A stretch of 64,000 nt of DNA from Flavobacteriales bacterium (GCA_016703005.1 JADJCX010000029.1:124001-188000), one strand, 5' to 3'; shown: positions 36,247-47,455, counted from the first letter of the stretch. A program made the numbers and translations. The notes: generated from the letters alone by a model not told the origin.

Positions 36247-37749
36247 CTACCAACCGAACCAGAGCGCAAGGAGCACCACCCCGGCCAGATCCATCCAGAT
36301 ACCTGTACGCAACATCGCGCCCACGGGAACGCGACCAGTACCGAACACGATGGCCATCATCGGCGAACTGATCGGCAGCATGAAGCCGCACGACGCGGCC
36401 AGCGTTCCCGGGATCATTGCATCGTAGGCCTCCATACCCCATGCGGGCGCGGCACTGGCCAAGAGCGGCAACGCCAATCCGGCAACCGCCGTGTTGCTAC
36501 CGAGTTCACTGAGGACAGTCACCACCACCGCGATCAACCCGACCTGCGCGAAGCCGTTGCCCGTGTTCCAACCCGCCAACGCATTGCCGATGATCTCCGC
36601 GAGCCCGCTGCTCTCGAACCCGCTCGCCAATGCCAGCCCTCCGCCGATCAGCAGCAGCACCCCCCAGGGAATGCGGTCCTGCGCAAAGTGCCATGGCAAC
36701 AGTGATGAGAACGGCGAGGACGAGGCTGCGGTCTCTTCAGTCGTGCGATCCACATGCTCGGCGGATCGACGCCGCTTGCTCCGGACCAAGAACAACGGCA
36801 CCGAACAAGCAATAGCGACCGCAGCATCGCTCACGCCTTTCAACCCCCACCCCTCCCGTCGCCAGCCTTCAAAGACAACTTCGGTACTGAACTCGATGCG
36901 GCCGCCGGTGATCCAAAGCACAGCGGCGAGGATGAAGAAGAGTGCGGCGAAGCGCTCGTCATGCGAGACCTGTCCGAGGTCCTTGAGCTCCTGTTGCACT
37001 TGCGCCGCGCCCTGCGCATCGCTACCCAGCCGACGTGTGAACAATAGGTGAAGGAGCGTCCAAGCAAAGGCGAGATAGATCAGCATCAACGGCACGCCGA
37101 AAGTCATCCACTGCCCGAAGCCGACCGGAGCCCTGCCCGGGAAGAGCTGCTTGCTCAGTTCCATGAACACCAAGTTGGGCGGTGTGCCGACGGGGGTTGA
37201 CATGCCTCCGATCGTTGCACCGTAGCTCACTCCCAGCAACAATGCGATGCCCAATTTCCTGCGGTCAGCGTCATTGCGTGCGCGATCCACCAAACCCAAA
37301 GCAATGGGCAACATCACCAGCACGGCAGCGGTGCTGTTGATCCACATGCTCAGCAACGCAGTACCCAGCATAACGCCCAAGAGCAAGCGGGACGGGGCCG
37401 CGCCTACACGCGCAATGATCCATAGCGCTGCACGCTTGTGCAACCCGCTGCGTTCAATGCCCAGCGCCAAAAGAAAGCCTCCCAAAAAAAGGAAGATGAT
37501 GTCCTTGCCATAGTTCAGCGCCGTATCCGCTGTGCTGGCAATGCCGAGCATCGGGAAAAGCACCAACGGCAATAGAGCGGTGACGGCAAGCGGCACTGTT
37601 TCGCTGATCCACCAGACGGCCATCCACAACACGACGCCCGCCATGGCTGCAGGCGCGTTGCCCAAGTGGCGCAGCACCAGGAACGCAAGCAGCCCCAGCG
37701 CGGGACCGGCGAGGCGAAGGAGAATGCTCTTCACTGTGGAAGTCGACAT
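36247..37749 (-). CDS. SLC13/DASS family anion symporter
   Basis: A 500-residue membrane transporter of the divalent anion:Na+ symporter family, which imports dicarboxylates such as succinate or citrate, or sulfate. The two substrate and sodium motifs are present in both halves: SMWINSTAAVLVMLPI near residue 135 and LSELGSNTAVAGLALPL near residue 420. About a dozen hydrophobic segments are visible. A hydrophilic loop with KRRRSAEHVDRTTEETAAS splits them near residue 335. The substrate cannot be told from sequence. The TMEM220-like gene ends 24 bases upstream on the same strand, so the two may share a transcript. Confidence 0.93.
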   Translation of the reverse strand: MSTSTVKSILLRLAGPALGLLAFLVLRHLGNAPAAMAGVVLWMAVWWISETVPLAVTALLPLVLFPMLGIASTADTALNYGKDIIFLFLGGFLLALGIERSGLHKRAALWIIARVGAAPSRLLLGVMLGTALLSMWINSTAAVLVMLPIALGLVDRARNDADRRKLGIALLLGVSYGATIGGMSTPVGTPPNLVFMELSKQLFPGRAPVGFGQWMTFGVPLMLIYLAFAWTLLHLLFTRRLGSDAQGAAQVQQELKDLGQVSHDERFAALFFILAAVLWITGGRIEFSTEVVFEGWRREGWGLKGVSDAAVAIACSVPLFLVRSKRRRSAEHVDRTTEETAASSSPFSSLLPWHFAQDRIPWGVLLLIGGGLALASGFESSGLAEIIGNALAGWNTGNGFAQVGLIAVVVTVLSELGSNTAVAGLALPLLASAAPAWGMEAYDAMIPGTLAASCGFMLPISSPMMAIVFGTGRVPVGAMLRTGIWMDLAGVVLLALWFGW

Positions 37750-37772
37750 GCCGGCTTATGGGTTGAACGGAG

Positions 37773-38144
37773 CTACGCTATCCGCGCCTCCTTCGGCGTG
37801 CTCAAACACAACCAGATCAGCGCGACCACCGCGATAAGCAGCCCGAGGAATTCGCGCACCACTTCAATGTGGGGAGCGGTGGCTTGCATCTCTTCGGTTA
37901 TCGAGGGGAATCCGGCGTGCATCCAATCGACCATACCTCCGGCCATGGTGAGCATCCAAATACCCAGCGCGATGGCCAACCCTCCACTGAAGCGACGGTC
38001 CCCCCGCCCAGCAGCAGCAAGGCCGAACAGCACCGCAGTGCCCACATATGCCGACACCCACTGCAATGGATCGGGGTCGTTCAGGTTCAAGTATGCGAAC
38101 AGTGCGAACGACACGGCGAACAGGATGTAGGAGAGCTTTTTCAT
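37773..38144 (-). CDS. TMEM220-like small membrane protein
   Basis: A 123-residue protein with four hydrophobic segments. The opening YLNLNDPDPLQWVSAYVG is the hallmark of the transmembrane-220 family found in bacteria and animals. Function is unknown. It lies between the TonB-dependent receptor (3 bases upstream) and the SLC13 transporter. The close spacing suggests one transcript: receptor, TMEM220, transporter. Confidence 0.85.
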   Translation of the reverse strand: MKKLSYILFAVSFALFAYLNLNDPDPLQWVSAYVGTAVLFGLAAAGRGDRRFSGGLAIALGIWMLTMAGGMVDWMHAGFPSITEEMQATAPHIEVVREFLGLLIAVVALIWLCLSTPKEARIA

Positions 38145-38147
38145 CGG

Positions 38148-40480
38148 TCAGAATTCAATGCGATAACTGAGGTTGGGGATGAGGCCGAGCTGATACTTCG
38201 TGACGACCTCATCCTTGCGCAGATCGAAGTAGCGGAAGGCTTCGTTCTGGGCGTTGGTGGCATTCAGAAGGTCGAGCGCCCACATACCCGTTCGGTTGCG
38301 GTGTTCGCGTTTCAAGTACACGCGCAGATCCATGCGGAAGACGCTGCCGAGCTGCTCGGTATACGCCTTCGTCATGTCGTAAACCGTGCCGCGCGTTGCG
38401 CGCGAAGCCCCTTCGTCGATCGGTGTGGTGCGTTGCCCACCAGCAACGTTGGCGCGGCCACTGAAGCCCCACGTGCGTTTCAATGTTTCCTTCTGCTTGG
38501 CCCATTCGCGGCCCAACACCAGGTTGGCGATATACTGGTTGTTCCAACGCGCGTCGCGCTGCACGCTATCGGCCCCGGTATACACGGCGTCGAAAACAGA
38601 GGCGTTCACTTGGTAGAACCAATTGTTCATCACGCGCCGGTTGAGCGAGAGTTCAACACCGGCATTCCGGGCGGTGCCACCATCCAGCAGGCTGTTGTAG
38701 TTCGCCTCGTCCCATGCATTCGACATCGCGAACGTGCCAATGCCCGCATCATCGACAAGGCGCGTGTCAACCACCGCGATGCCGCTCAACTCCTGGTAAA
38801 AGACCTCGGCGCGCAGAATAGTTGCACTTGGACCGATCTGGCGCGAATAGGCGAGCGCTGCTTCGTTGCATTCCACAAAACCGATGTTCCGATTGATCGG
38901 TTGCTGGTCGGTCCCGGTGACATAGAGCTGCTGCTGCGGAAGTTCAGCGCGTGACCCTGCCGACAAGCTGATCTCATTGGACCTGTTGTCGCGCCATTTC
39001 AGCGAAGCCCTGGGTTCTCCGCGTGCGCATTGTTGAAGGAGAAGTGCGCGTATGCCGCGCCGCCCGTAACCGTCAGTCGCTCGCCAATGGCATACTGCAA
39101 CTCAGCGAACGGCCGCAGCAACACCCCGAAGTTCTCCTGAACGAAATTGAAGCCGATCCGGTCGATCGTCCGGCCCATGGCATTGATACCGACGGTATAA
39201 CCGAACGCGGAACGCGACCCAACAAGCTGACCCCGCAACACGCTTAAAAGCGACAACTTCCGTTGCCGGAGCGAAATCTTATCGATCGTTGCGAAGTTGC
39301 CGGAGGTGTTGGTGATCGACTCCATCCGCTCTTGGGTACCCTCCGACCAAGCCGCAGAGGTGCGCCAGTGCGCGCGCGGGCCTACCGACAAGGTGAGGGA
39401 CATACCGACAGCACCCATACGCGCAGCGTAGTCGATTGTCCGGTCGTCCTTGTCGTACTCCCACTCGGCGGTATCGGTGAGCGCATCGAAGTTGTTGCTG
39501 CTTACTCCGGCCATACCGAAAACGGACAACGCTCCACGCTTGCCCAATGGCGTGGAAATGTTGAACGCCAAGTCCTGGAACGTGATGACCTCATCACCGA
39601 GATCGACCCCCATCGTACTGAGCAAGCCAAGGGTCGAATACCGATAGTTCACCAAGTAGCTCGCCCGCTTGCCTTTTGCAAAGGGGCCTTCGGTACTGAG
39701 GTCGATACCGATCAACCCGGCCTGTGCCGTGAACCGTGACCTGTCGCTCGCCCCATTGCGCAAGCGCATATCCATGATCCCACCCAGAGCATTGCCGTAT
39801 TGAACGGGCATTGACCCTGTCAGCAACCGCGAATTGCCGAGCATCTGCGCGCTGAGGATCACGGTGCCGCCTCCGCTGAACGTGGGTTGGTCGCTGGGGG
39901 TGCCCGCATTACCGGTGTGGTTCGGCGAAACGATCTCAACGCCCTCCAACAACCAGGTGTTGCTGTTGGGCCCATTACCGCGTACGCTGAAGTGATTCGC
40001 CTGATCGTTCGTGGCGGCAACGCCCGGATAGGTGCTGGCAAGCCGGGCCGGGTCGAAGAACGTCGCGGGATAACGCAAGCTCTTCTCCACCGATAGACCA
40101 TGCCGGTCGGCAAGCCACACCTTGGCAAGGCGCACCGTGGCGGCTGGCAATTGTCTGCCATCGCGCTCCAGCAATAGTTCGACGTGTTCCGGCTTGCCGG
40201 ACCGCAGCCATACATCGTTCACCTGAGCGGCGGAATAGCCGACCACTGAAGCACGCACCGAGCTGATCCCTGTCGGGGTTCCGGTCATCAGGAAATGCCC
40301 TAGGCTGTCACTGGTCGCGTTCAGTACCGTATCGCCGATCACGACTTCCACAACAGCTCCCGCAAGCCCAAGCGACGATGTTCCATCGACAACGCGACCG
40401 GTGAGCACGGCCGTTGTCTGCCCATGCACAGCCAGCCTCAGAACGAACAACGGAACAACGAATGACCAGCGGAGCAACAT
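38148..40480 (-). pseudogene. TonB-dependent receptor, single frameshift
   Basis: An outer-membrane receptor of about 777 residues if one missing base is restored. It has a signal peptide, then a carboxypeptidase-regulatory-like domain (LTGRVVDGTSSLGLAGAVV), a plug with FSVRGNGPNSNTWLLEGVEI, and a long beta-barrel ending in the aromatic signature LSYRIEF. The first 493 residues end at a TGA at 38999. The barrel continues in the adjacent frame. The break is near 39012-39020, where restoring a base gives EPRASLKW, a sequence conserved in such receptors. It probably imports a polymer or chelate across the outer membrane; the ligand is unknown. A sequencing error is the likeliest cause. Confidence 0.88.
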
Positions 40481-40540
40481 CGTGCGAACCTACCCGAAGG
40501 GTGGTCGCACCAACGCCGTTCTCACGCGGTCAGTATCCAT

Positions 40541-40569
40541 GCGGGGGTGTTCACAAGGAACACCCCCGC
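40541..40569 (-). terminator. Terminator hairpin after the efflux operon
   Basis: GCGGGGGTGTT (40541-40551) and AACACCCCCGC (40559-40569) form a perfect 11-bp stem with a 7-base loop. It lies 5 bases past the end of the RND gene. There is no T-run. Confidence 0.75.
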
Positions 40570-40573
40570 CGGA

Positions 40574-43500
40574 TCAGGCCTTCAGGTTGGCGGCCACCAT
40601 TTGCGTGGCCAGCTCGCGTTCAGCGCGTATTGCGCGGTTCGCTGCACGGCGGTGCTTGATCTTGGCGATGATGAGCAGCATCACCGGCACCATGATCAAC
40701 GTGAGGAAAGTCGCGAACGTGAGGCCGTAGATCACCGCCCAGCTGAGCGGACCCCAGAAGATCACGTTGTCACCACCGATGTGGACGTGCGGGTTGAACT
40801 CGGTGAAGAGCGTACCGAAGTTGAGGTTGAGGCCGATGGCCAAAGGCAACAGGCCGAGCACTGCGGTAACTGCCGTCAGCAATACCGGACGTAGACGCGT
40901 TTTGCCGGCGATGATCAATGATTCGCGACTTGCGTCGATGGGCAGCTCCACGTCCTCAGATAGACCGAGTTTCTCGCGCTGCCGTTCGAACAACAGCTTG
41001 GCAAAGTCCATGAGCACGATCGCATTGTTCACCACTACGCCGATCAGCGAGATGATCCCGAGCATCGTCATGAGGATGATGAAATCCATGCGGAACACGA
41101 CCAGCCCGAGGAACACGCCGATCGTGCTGAACAGCACCGTGCTGAGGATCACCATCGGATAGCTGATGCTGTTGAACTGCCACACGATGATGAGGAACAC
41201 GATGAACAACGCGATCAGGAAGGCGCTCCCGAGGAAGCTCATCTCCTTCATCTGCTCTTCCTGTTGGCCGGTGAACGCTGTGGTGAACTGCTCATCCTTG
41301 TCATAGCCGGTAAGCACGTCCTTCATTTGCGCGATCACCTCGTTGCTGTTGTACCCGGCGATCACGTTGCTGCTCACCGTTACCACGCGCTTCAGGTCGG
41401 TACGCTTGATGGCGCTGAAGGTGCTGGTACGTTCATCCGTGGCCACTGCGCTGATCGGCACTTGGCGGATCTGGCCGTTCAGCATGTCGCGGAACGTGAT
41501 CTTCATGTCCATGATCGCGTCCACGTCGTAGCGCTGCTCGTCCTTCAGGCGCACCATGATCTTGTAGTCATCGTCGTCGCCTTCGATGCGGTACGTGCTG
41601 ACCTCCTTGCCGAAGAGCGCGCTGCGGATCGCATCAGCCGATCGCGTAAGTGCTCACGTTCAAGCGGCGTGCTTTCGCACGGTCGATGATGATGGGCATC
41701 TCGGGTTTCGCGCGGTCGATATCGATGCGCAACGCCTCAACACCGGGGACGTTCTTGCTCTCCATGAACGTCTTCAGTCGCTCCGCCTCCACCAGCAAAG
41801 GCTCGATCTCCTCGCCGCTGATCTCGATATTGATCGGCTTTCCGGTAGGTGGTCCTGCTGCGTCCTTGTCCACGGTGATGATCACCCCCGGGTAACCCTT
41901 CAGCTCCTTCTGGAGCTTCAGCATGAGCTCGGTGGTGCCGTGGCCGCGACGTAGGGCGAAGTCCACGAAACTCATTTGGATCCGGCCCTTGTGCGGCGTA
42001 TTGCTCATGTTCACCTCGCCCGTGCCGGGGTCGCTGGTGCCATTGCCTACTTGGGCGATCACCGAGTTGATGAACCAATTCACCGTGTCGATGCGGGTAC
42101 TGCCGTCGGGCAACCTCACTTGCTTCGTCTCGATGTATGGCGGCTGGTTGATGATCTTGTTCACCTGCGCCTCCATGATACGCGTCACCTTGTCGGTCTT
42201 CTCGATATCGGTACCGATCGGCGCCTCAATGAAGACGTTCACGTAACGCGGCTCGTTGACCGGGAAGAACTCGACTTTCGGCGGCACGGCCCACATGAGC
42301 ACACCGATCAAGCCAAGCACTGCAAACGAACCGATGAAAAACGAACGTGGATGGCGTTTCGCCAGCGCATATCGCAGGAACCGCTCATACCGCGCTTCAA
42401 GCCTTGGGAGGAACACATCCTGGAACCAGCGCGTGCCCGGCACGCCCACCCAGAGGTTGAGCAAGCCGAGGAAAGCGAAGAACACCGTGACGCTGCCCAA
42501 GCCGGTGATGAAACCGCTGTGGGCCGCATGCCCCAGCACTGCGATCAACGTACCAATAACAGCCATGATACCAGCCAAGCGGTACACCTTTGGTGCGTTG
42601 GGCTTCTCGCGCTCCACCTTCATGAACTGTGTGCTGAGGGCCGGGTTCACGACCAACGCCACGAAGAGCGATGAGCTGAGCGCCACCATGAAGGTGATCG
42701 GCATCCACTTCATGAACTGGCCCATCATACCGGGCCAGAACAGCAACGGCATGAAGACCATTACCGTGGCAGTGGTGGCCGCAACGATCGGCATGGTCAC
42801 TTCGCCCACGGCTTTGCGCGTAGCGGACATGGCCGGCTCGCCATTGCTCATGTGGCGGTAGATATTCTCAACGATCACGATACCATCGTCCACCAATCGG
42901 CCGAGGGCCAGGATCAGCGAGAAGAGCACCATGATGTTGAGCGTTACACCGAACGCGTTCAACAGGATGAAGCTGATGAACATGCTCATCGGGATCGCAA
43001 GACCCACGAAGAGCGCGTTGCGCAAGCCCAGGAAGAAGAGAAGTGTACCAACAACGAGGATCACCCCGAAGATGATGTGGTTGAAAAGCTCCTCCACCTG
43101 CACGCGCGTCTGCCCGCTCTGATCATTGGTAACCGTGATGGTGAGGTCAGGTGGCAACACCGTGCCTTTGGCGCGATCAACGATAGCGTTGATGCTGTCG
43201 CTGGCGATGATGAGGTTCTCACCGGCGCGCTTGATCACATCGAGCATCACCACCGGCTTGCCGTACTCGCGGGCGTAGCTGTCGGCTTCTTTATAGTCGA
43301 ACTCCACGGTGGCGACATCGCGCAGGCGGACCTCTTTCTGGTTCTCGTTCTTGATGACCAGATCGCGGATCATGTCCATGTCCGCGAATTCCCCGATCAC
43401 GCGCACCGCTCGGCGCGTGCCATCGGTGAGCACTTCCCCACCGCTCATGGTAAGGTTCTCCATTTGGAGCGCTTGGGCTACATCACCGAAGTTGAGCTCA

Positions 43501-44147
43501 AGCGATTCGAGCTTGTGCACATCAACGGTCACTTGCACCTCCTTCTCGGGCACACCGCGGATGTCGACCTTATTGATCTGTGGAAGGGATTCGATGCGGT
43601 CCTCCAGGATCTTGCCGTAATGGTGCAGTTGATCGATGCTGTGATCCCCGCTCAGGTTGATGTTCATCACCGGGATCATCTCGCTGAAGTTCATCTCGAA
43701 GATGTTCGGCTCAGCTGGCAGGTCCTTGGGGAAGTCGTCATCGCCCTGCGCTTTGTCCACGGCATCCTTCACCTTGCGTAGTGCTTCGGTGGGGCTCACG
43801 TCATAATCGAACTTCACCTGAATGGTACTGAAGTTGGGTACCGAGGTGGAGTTGATCTCGTCAACACCGCTGATCGTATTGATCTCCTTCTCCAGCGGCT
43901 TGGTGATGAGCTTTTCGATGTCGACCACCGAACTGCTGTTATAGGCAGTGGCCACGTAGATCTCAGGGGTCACCACTTCAGGGAAGCTCTCCTTGGGCAT
44001 GGCCATGTAGGAGTAGATCCCATAAACGAAGATCAGTGCCGTGATGACGATGACCGTCGTGCGGTTCTTCACCGCCCAGCTCGTTATTGCGAACTGCTTG
44101 CCCTGGCCTTTGCCGTATGCGTCGTTCTCTATGCTCTTGTGATCCAT
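40574..44147 (-). pseudogene. RND efflux transporter permease, single frameshift
   Basis: An inner-membrane RND pump subunit, about 1190 residues when repaired. The 837-residue N-terminal part holds the proton-relay aspartates in LGRLVDDGIVIVENIYRH and the first set of twelve membrane helices. It ends at a stop after NVSTYAIG. The remaining part continues in the next frame with MVRLKDEQRYDVDAIMDMK and the last helices. Deleting one base from the CC at 41638-41639 restores YAIADAIRSALFGKEVSTYRI across the junction, so one base has been added. A single indel in an otherwise intact 3.5-kb gene suggests an error or fresh mutation. It is the last gene of a tetR-tolC-adaptor-RND operon. The substrate is unknown. 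Confidence 0.9.
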
Positions 44148-44153
44148 GGTCCC

Positions 44154-45308
44154 TTAGGGTTTCACCACCTTCACTTCCTGCCCGTCAGCAATGTTCTTCG
44201 CGCCTTCGTCCACGAGCGTTTCGCCACCCAAAAGCCCATCGGCCTCGCCCGCAGCGACCACCGTGAACCCCTTGTACGTGGCGATGGGACGCACGTACAC
44301 CTTGGTGCTCTTTTGCTTACCGTCCTTTTCCTCCAGCTTGAATAGGTAGCTCTTACCCTCGACGTTCTCCTGGATGAGCCGGCTCGGCACCACCAATGCG
44401 CTATCGATCACCTGATCTCGCACGTGGATCACGCTCAGCAGGTTGGGGCGCACTTGTTCAGCACCGTTCGGCATGCGCACGCTCACGCGGAACGTGCGGT
44501 TCGCAGGGTCGATGTACTTGCTCACGTTGCTCAATGTGGCGCTCAGCGTGTCGCCCAGGCTTGGGAATTCCACGCGCACGGGATCACCGGTCTTCACCCT
44601 GTTGACGTATGATTCAGGGACATCGGCCTCCAAGCTTGCGCCGCTGGCATCCACTACGCGCGCGACAGGTCGCGCGCCGGTCATGTCACCTTGGCTCACC
44701 ACGATCTCATCCACCACCCCGTCGAACGGGGCGGTCACCTGCGTCATGCGGCGTTGCTCCCGCAGCGCGGAAAGGCCGGATTCCGCTTGCTCCTTCTGGT
44801 TCTTCGCGGTAAGGAATTGCACCTCGCTGCCGATCTTCTGCTCCCACAATTTGCTCTGCTTCTCGAACAGGTCTTTGGCCAGAGCAGCGCCGGACTCCGC
44901 CGCGGCGATCTGCTGATCAATAGCGTCATTGTCCAGGTCCACCAACAATTGTCCGCTACGAACGCGATCGCCCTCGTTCACCAAGATGCGACGCACACGG
45001 CCACCGGCCATGGCGTAGAGGTCCGCACTCTTATCCGCTTTCACATTGCCATGCACTTGCACGAAGTGCTCGAAGCGCGTGGGAGCCAGTGTATAAGTGG
45101 TGATGTTGGGCAGCGACTTCTTCACCGTGGTATCGTGCTCCGCGATCCACGCATCCATTTCCTTGATGAGTTCCGCGGTAGCGGCATAACTGGTCTTCAG
45201 CGAATCGAGTTCGGCGCGTTTGCGGCCGAGGTCATCGGTAGGCGTTGCGGCACCGCATGCAGCAAGCAACGCGGCTATGGTGAGATAGGCGATCGTGTTC
45301 TTCATCAC
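44154..45308 (-). CDS. RND efflux periplasmic adaptor (HlyD-type lipoprotein)
   Basis: A 384-residue membrane fusion protein that links the RND pump to the TolC channel. It is a lipoprotein, with AALLAACG and the lipid Cys near residue 18. A predicted coiled coil (LDSLKTSYAATAELIKEM) precedes the barrel-sandwich half-motif NVKADKSADLYAMAGGRVRRILVNEGDRV. A longer alpha-hairpin (IDQQIAAAESGAALAKDLFEKQ) follows, then the second half-motif APFDGVVDEIVVSQGD. The stop lies 6 bases before the RND start, so the two are co-transcribed. An alternative start one codon later is equally possible. Confidence 0.93.
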   Translation of the reverse strand: MMKNTIAYLTIAALLAACGAATPTDDLGRKRAELDSLKTSYAATAELIKEMDAWIAEHDTTVKKSLPNITTYTLAPTRFEHFVQVHGNVKADKSADLYAMAGGRVRRILVNEGDRVRSGQLLVDLDNDAIDQQIAAAESGAALAKDLFEKQSKLWEQKIGSEVQFLTAKNQKEQAESGLSALREQRRMTQVTAPFDGVVDEIVVSQGDMTGARPVARVVDASGASLEADVPESYVNRVKTGDPVRVEFPSLGDTLSATLSNVSKYIDPANRTFRVSVRMPNGAEQVRPNLLSVIHVRDQVIDSALVVPSRLIQENVEGKSYLFKLEEKDGKQKSTKVYVRPIATYKGFTVVAAGEADGLLGGETLVDEGAKNIADGQEVKVVKP

Positions 45309-45339
45309 GGTGTTTTTCTGTTCTCCGGTGGGCGGGGAG

Positions 45340-45367
45340 CCTTGATACTTGTGTCTTGTGACTTGGG
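45340..45367 (-). repeat. Heptameric tandem repeat NCAAGNN, four units
   Basis: Four 7-base units with CAAG at fixed positions when read on the minus strand. It fills most of the 61-base gap between tolC and the adaptor gene. It shares its unit and period with the tract at 36175. Confidence 0.7.
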
Positions 45368-45369
45368 TC

Positions 45370-46698
45370 TTAATAGAGGTCGAGCGCCTTGCGCAGTTCG
45401 GTTCGGGCGATCAACAGGTCGATCAAACGTTGCACGTAGGCCTGCTGCGCGGAGAGGTAACGACCCTGCTCTTGGGTCAGCTCGAAGCTGGTTGCCAGAC
45501 CGCTGGTGAACTTGGTGCTCGTGCGTTCCATGATGGACCGCGAGAGTTCCATGTTGCGCTTCTCCGTGGTGTAATTGTCGAAGGCACTGCGCGCGGTCAG
45601 CCGTTGTTGCTCGGCCGTGGCGAGGAGCCGCTGCTCGGTGGCAGTACGGTTGATCTCCGCCTGTTCCAGCCCGAGCTTGGCTTGTTGCACCTTATGGTGG
45701 CGCATGCCACTGCTGAAGATCGGCACCGTGAGCTTCAACCCCCAGAGCGTAGTGGGATAGAACGGGTACTTGCCACCGGGATCGAACTCGGGGCCGTTCC
45801 ACACCTGTTGGTGACTGAAGAATCCACCGAGGCTTGGCAATCCCTTGCTACGCTCGTTCTTCATGTTCAACACCTGCAAGCGCGCATAGGTGTTGGCCAC
45901 ATCGAGCTCCACATGCGAGTTGGGGTCGAAACCTTGCTCGCTGAGTGCGGCTTCCTCCGGGTTGTCGATCAACACATCAAGTTTATCGGTGAGCATGATC
46001 GGCGTGCCCTGTGGAAGTCCGAGCGTGAGTGCGAGCATCGCACGGGCGATCTCCCCCTGTTTCAGGAAGCTGCGTTGTTGATTTTTCAGGGCCTCGAGGT
46101 CGATCGTCAACCGGTCCACATCGGTGGTTTCGAGAAAGCCCTGTTGCTGCATGGCCGTTGCATCGCGCAGGCTCTTTTCCAGCAATGGCACTCCTTCACC
46201 CAAGAGACGGGCACCTTCCTCCGCTGCCAGCACTCCTTGATATGCTTTGGCGGCTTGGGCGCGCGCATCGGCCTGTGCCTTTACACGATCCTGCTCGCTC
46301 TGCAGCCTCAATTCCTTGGACGCGCGCAGGCCAATGAGGTAACTACCATCGAAGATCAACTGGCTGATGGTGCCGCCGGCGCTCAGTTGCCAAGGCACTT
46401 GGAACGATGCGGCGATGTACTCCGGCCCAACACCGGGCGTGAAGAAGTTGGGGACCAACGAAGTGGGCGGGTCGATGAAGTTGCTCATCGACACTTCGCC
46501 ATTGATCTGCGGCAGACCGATAGCGGTGAACTCCTTGGTGCGATGGCGCGCGACCTCAACAGCCAAGGCACTGTTGCGCGTCATGTAGCTCTGGGTGGCG
46601 GCCATATCCATGGCCTGCTGCATGCTCAGGGACATTGGGCCTTGCGCACGAAGCGCAACGACCAGCAGAATACCGAGCAGGGTGGGGATGCTCCTCAT
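45370..46698 (-). CDS. TolC family outer membrane efflux protein
   Basis: A 442-residue outer-membrane channel of the TolC family, with a signal peptide (MRSIPTLLGILLVVALRAQ) and long helical repeats rich in Gln and Ala. Typical elements are LSMQQAMDMA at the start of the mature protein, the internal repeat PIFSSGMRHHKVQQAKLGLEQA, and LLIARTELRKALDLY at the end. The frame is open for 700 more bases upstream, but that region lies over tetR. ATG 46698 gives the signal peptide and overlaps the tetR stop as ATGA. It forms a tripartite pump with the adaptor and the RND protein downstream. Confidence 0.93.
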   Translation of the reverse strand: MRSIPTLLGILLVVALRAQGPMSLSMQQAMDMAATQSYMTRNSALAVEVARHRTKEFTAIGLPQINGEVSMSNFIDPPTSLVPNFFTPGVGPEYIAASFQVPWQLSAGGTISQLIFDGSYLIGLRASKELRLQSEQDRVKAQADARAQAAKAYQGVLAAEEGARLLGEGVPLLEKSLRDATAMQQQGFLETTDVDRLTIDLEALKNQQRSFLKQGEIARAMLALTLGLPQGTPIMLTDKLDVLIDNPEEAALSEQGFDPNSHVELDVANTYARLQVLNMKNERSKGLPSLGGFFSHQQVWNGPEFDPGGKYPFYPTTLWGLKLTVPIFSSGMRHHKVQQAKLGLEQAEINRTATEQRLLATAEQQRLTARSAFDNYTTEKRNMELSRSIMERTSTKFTSGLATSFELTQEQGRYLSAQQAYVQRLIDLLIARTELRKALDLY

Positions 46699-47315
46699 GC
46701 GATCACACGGTCTTTGTTCATCTTCTTCTCCAAATAGTCGAGTCCTTTCTTGCTGGCGATCCCACGTACGTGGTAGCGGAAGATCTCCCAGTGCAGATCC
46801 TGCATGCTGAATTTGTCCGGTGGGAACAGTTCGCCATCGAACACCATGTCGAAACGTGCGATGTAGATGGTGGCGATCATCGGGATGTTCAGGTCCTCGC
46901 GGTACAGTCCATCCTTGATCCCCTTCTTCATGTTCTCCGTCATGCACTCGAAGATCTCCCGGCGTTTCCCTTTCAACATGTTGTTGAAGGCCTCGGGATG
47001 GTACTTCTCCAGATCGAAGTGGATGGAAGGATGGATGCCTGCCATTTGGCCCGACACCGTGGTGGTGATGGCGTAAAGCTCGTCGATGGCGTTCTGCTGT
47101 TTGGCGCGCACCAGATCGATGTCGCACTTGTAGCAGTGGCTCAAATGCTTCAGGATCTTGTCCACCAGGTCGTTCTTGTCGCTGACGTACTGGTACAGCG
47201 TCTTCTTGCTGATGCCCAGTTTCGTGGCCACATCGTCCATGGTCAGGCTCTTGATGCCGAAGCGCCAGAAGACTTTCGCCGTCTGATCCAGGATCTGTTT
47301 GCCTTTCTCGTCCAT
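46695..47315 (-). CDS. TetR family transcriptional regulator
   Basis: A 206-residue repressor-type protein. The N-terminal helix-turn-helix spans about residues 10-55 (AKVFWRFGIKSLTMDDVATK, then LGISKKTLYQYVSDKNDLV), the TetR signature. The remainder is the helical ligand domain. It heads the efflux operon and overlaps tolC by ATGA, so it probably represses its own operon and responds to a pump substrate. I chose ATG 47315 (MDEKGKQILDQ); the open frame extends upstream across the promoter. A TATGTTTG element lies at 47361-47368. Confidence 0.93.
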   Translation of the reverse strand: MDEKGKQILDQTAKVFWRFGIKSLTMDDVATKLGISKKTLYQYVSDKNDLVDKILKHLSHCYKCDIDLVRAKQQNAIDELYAITTTVSGQMAGIHPSIHFDLEKYHPEAFNNMLKGKRREIFECMTENMKKGIKDGLYREDLNIPMIATIYIARFDMVFDGELFPPDKFSMQDLHWEIFRYHVRGIASKKGLDYLEKKMNKDRVIA

Positions 47316-47360
47316 TTCCGTTGAAGCTGTTCCGTGAATGAGGTCCGGGGAACGGGGCCG

Positions 47361-47368
47361 CAAACATA
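47361..47368 (-). promoter_or_regulatory. Putative -7 promoter element of the tetR-efflux operon
   Basis: TATGTTTG on the minus strand, followed by CGGCC, 46 bases before the tetR start. It matches TANNTTTG exactly. The divergent spacer to the DsbA-like gene is where a TetR operator would be expected, but I found no clear palindrome. Confidence 0.5.
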
Positions 47369-47455
47369 GGAGTCGAAACACACCGGAAACACTTTTGATG
47401 AAAAATGTTTCCTGCGTTCACGTTAGCCTACCTTGGCCAGCGCTCCGGACACCCC

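Noticed and set aside
46699..47421. N-terminal extension of TolC by 241 codons
   Set aside because: It lies over tetR in another frame; the signal peptide at 46698 and the ATGA overlap define the real start.
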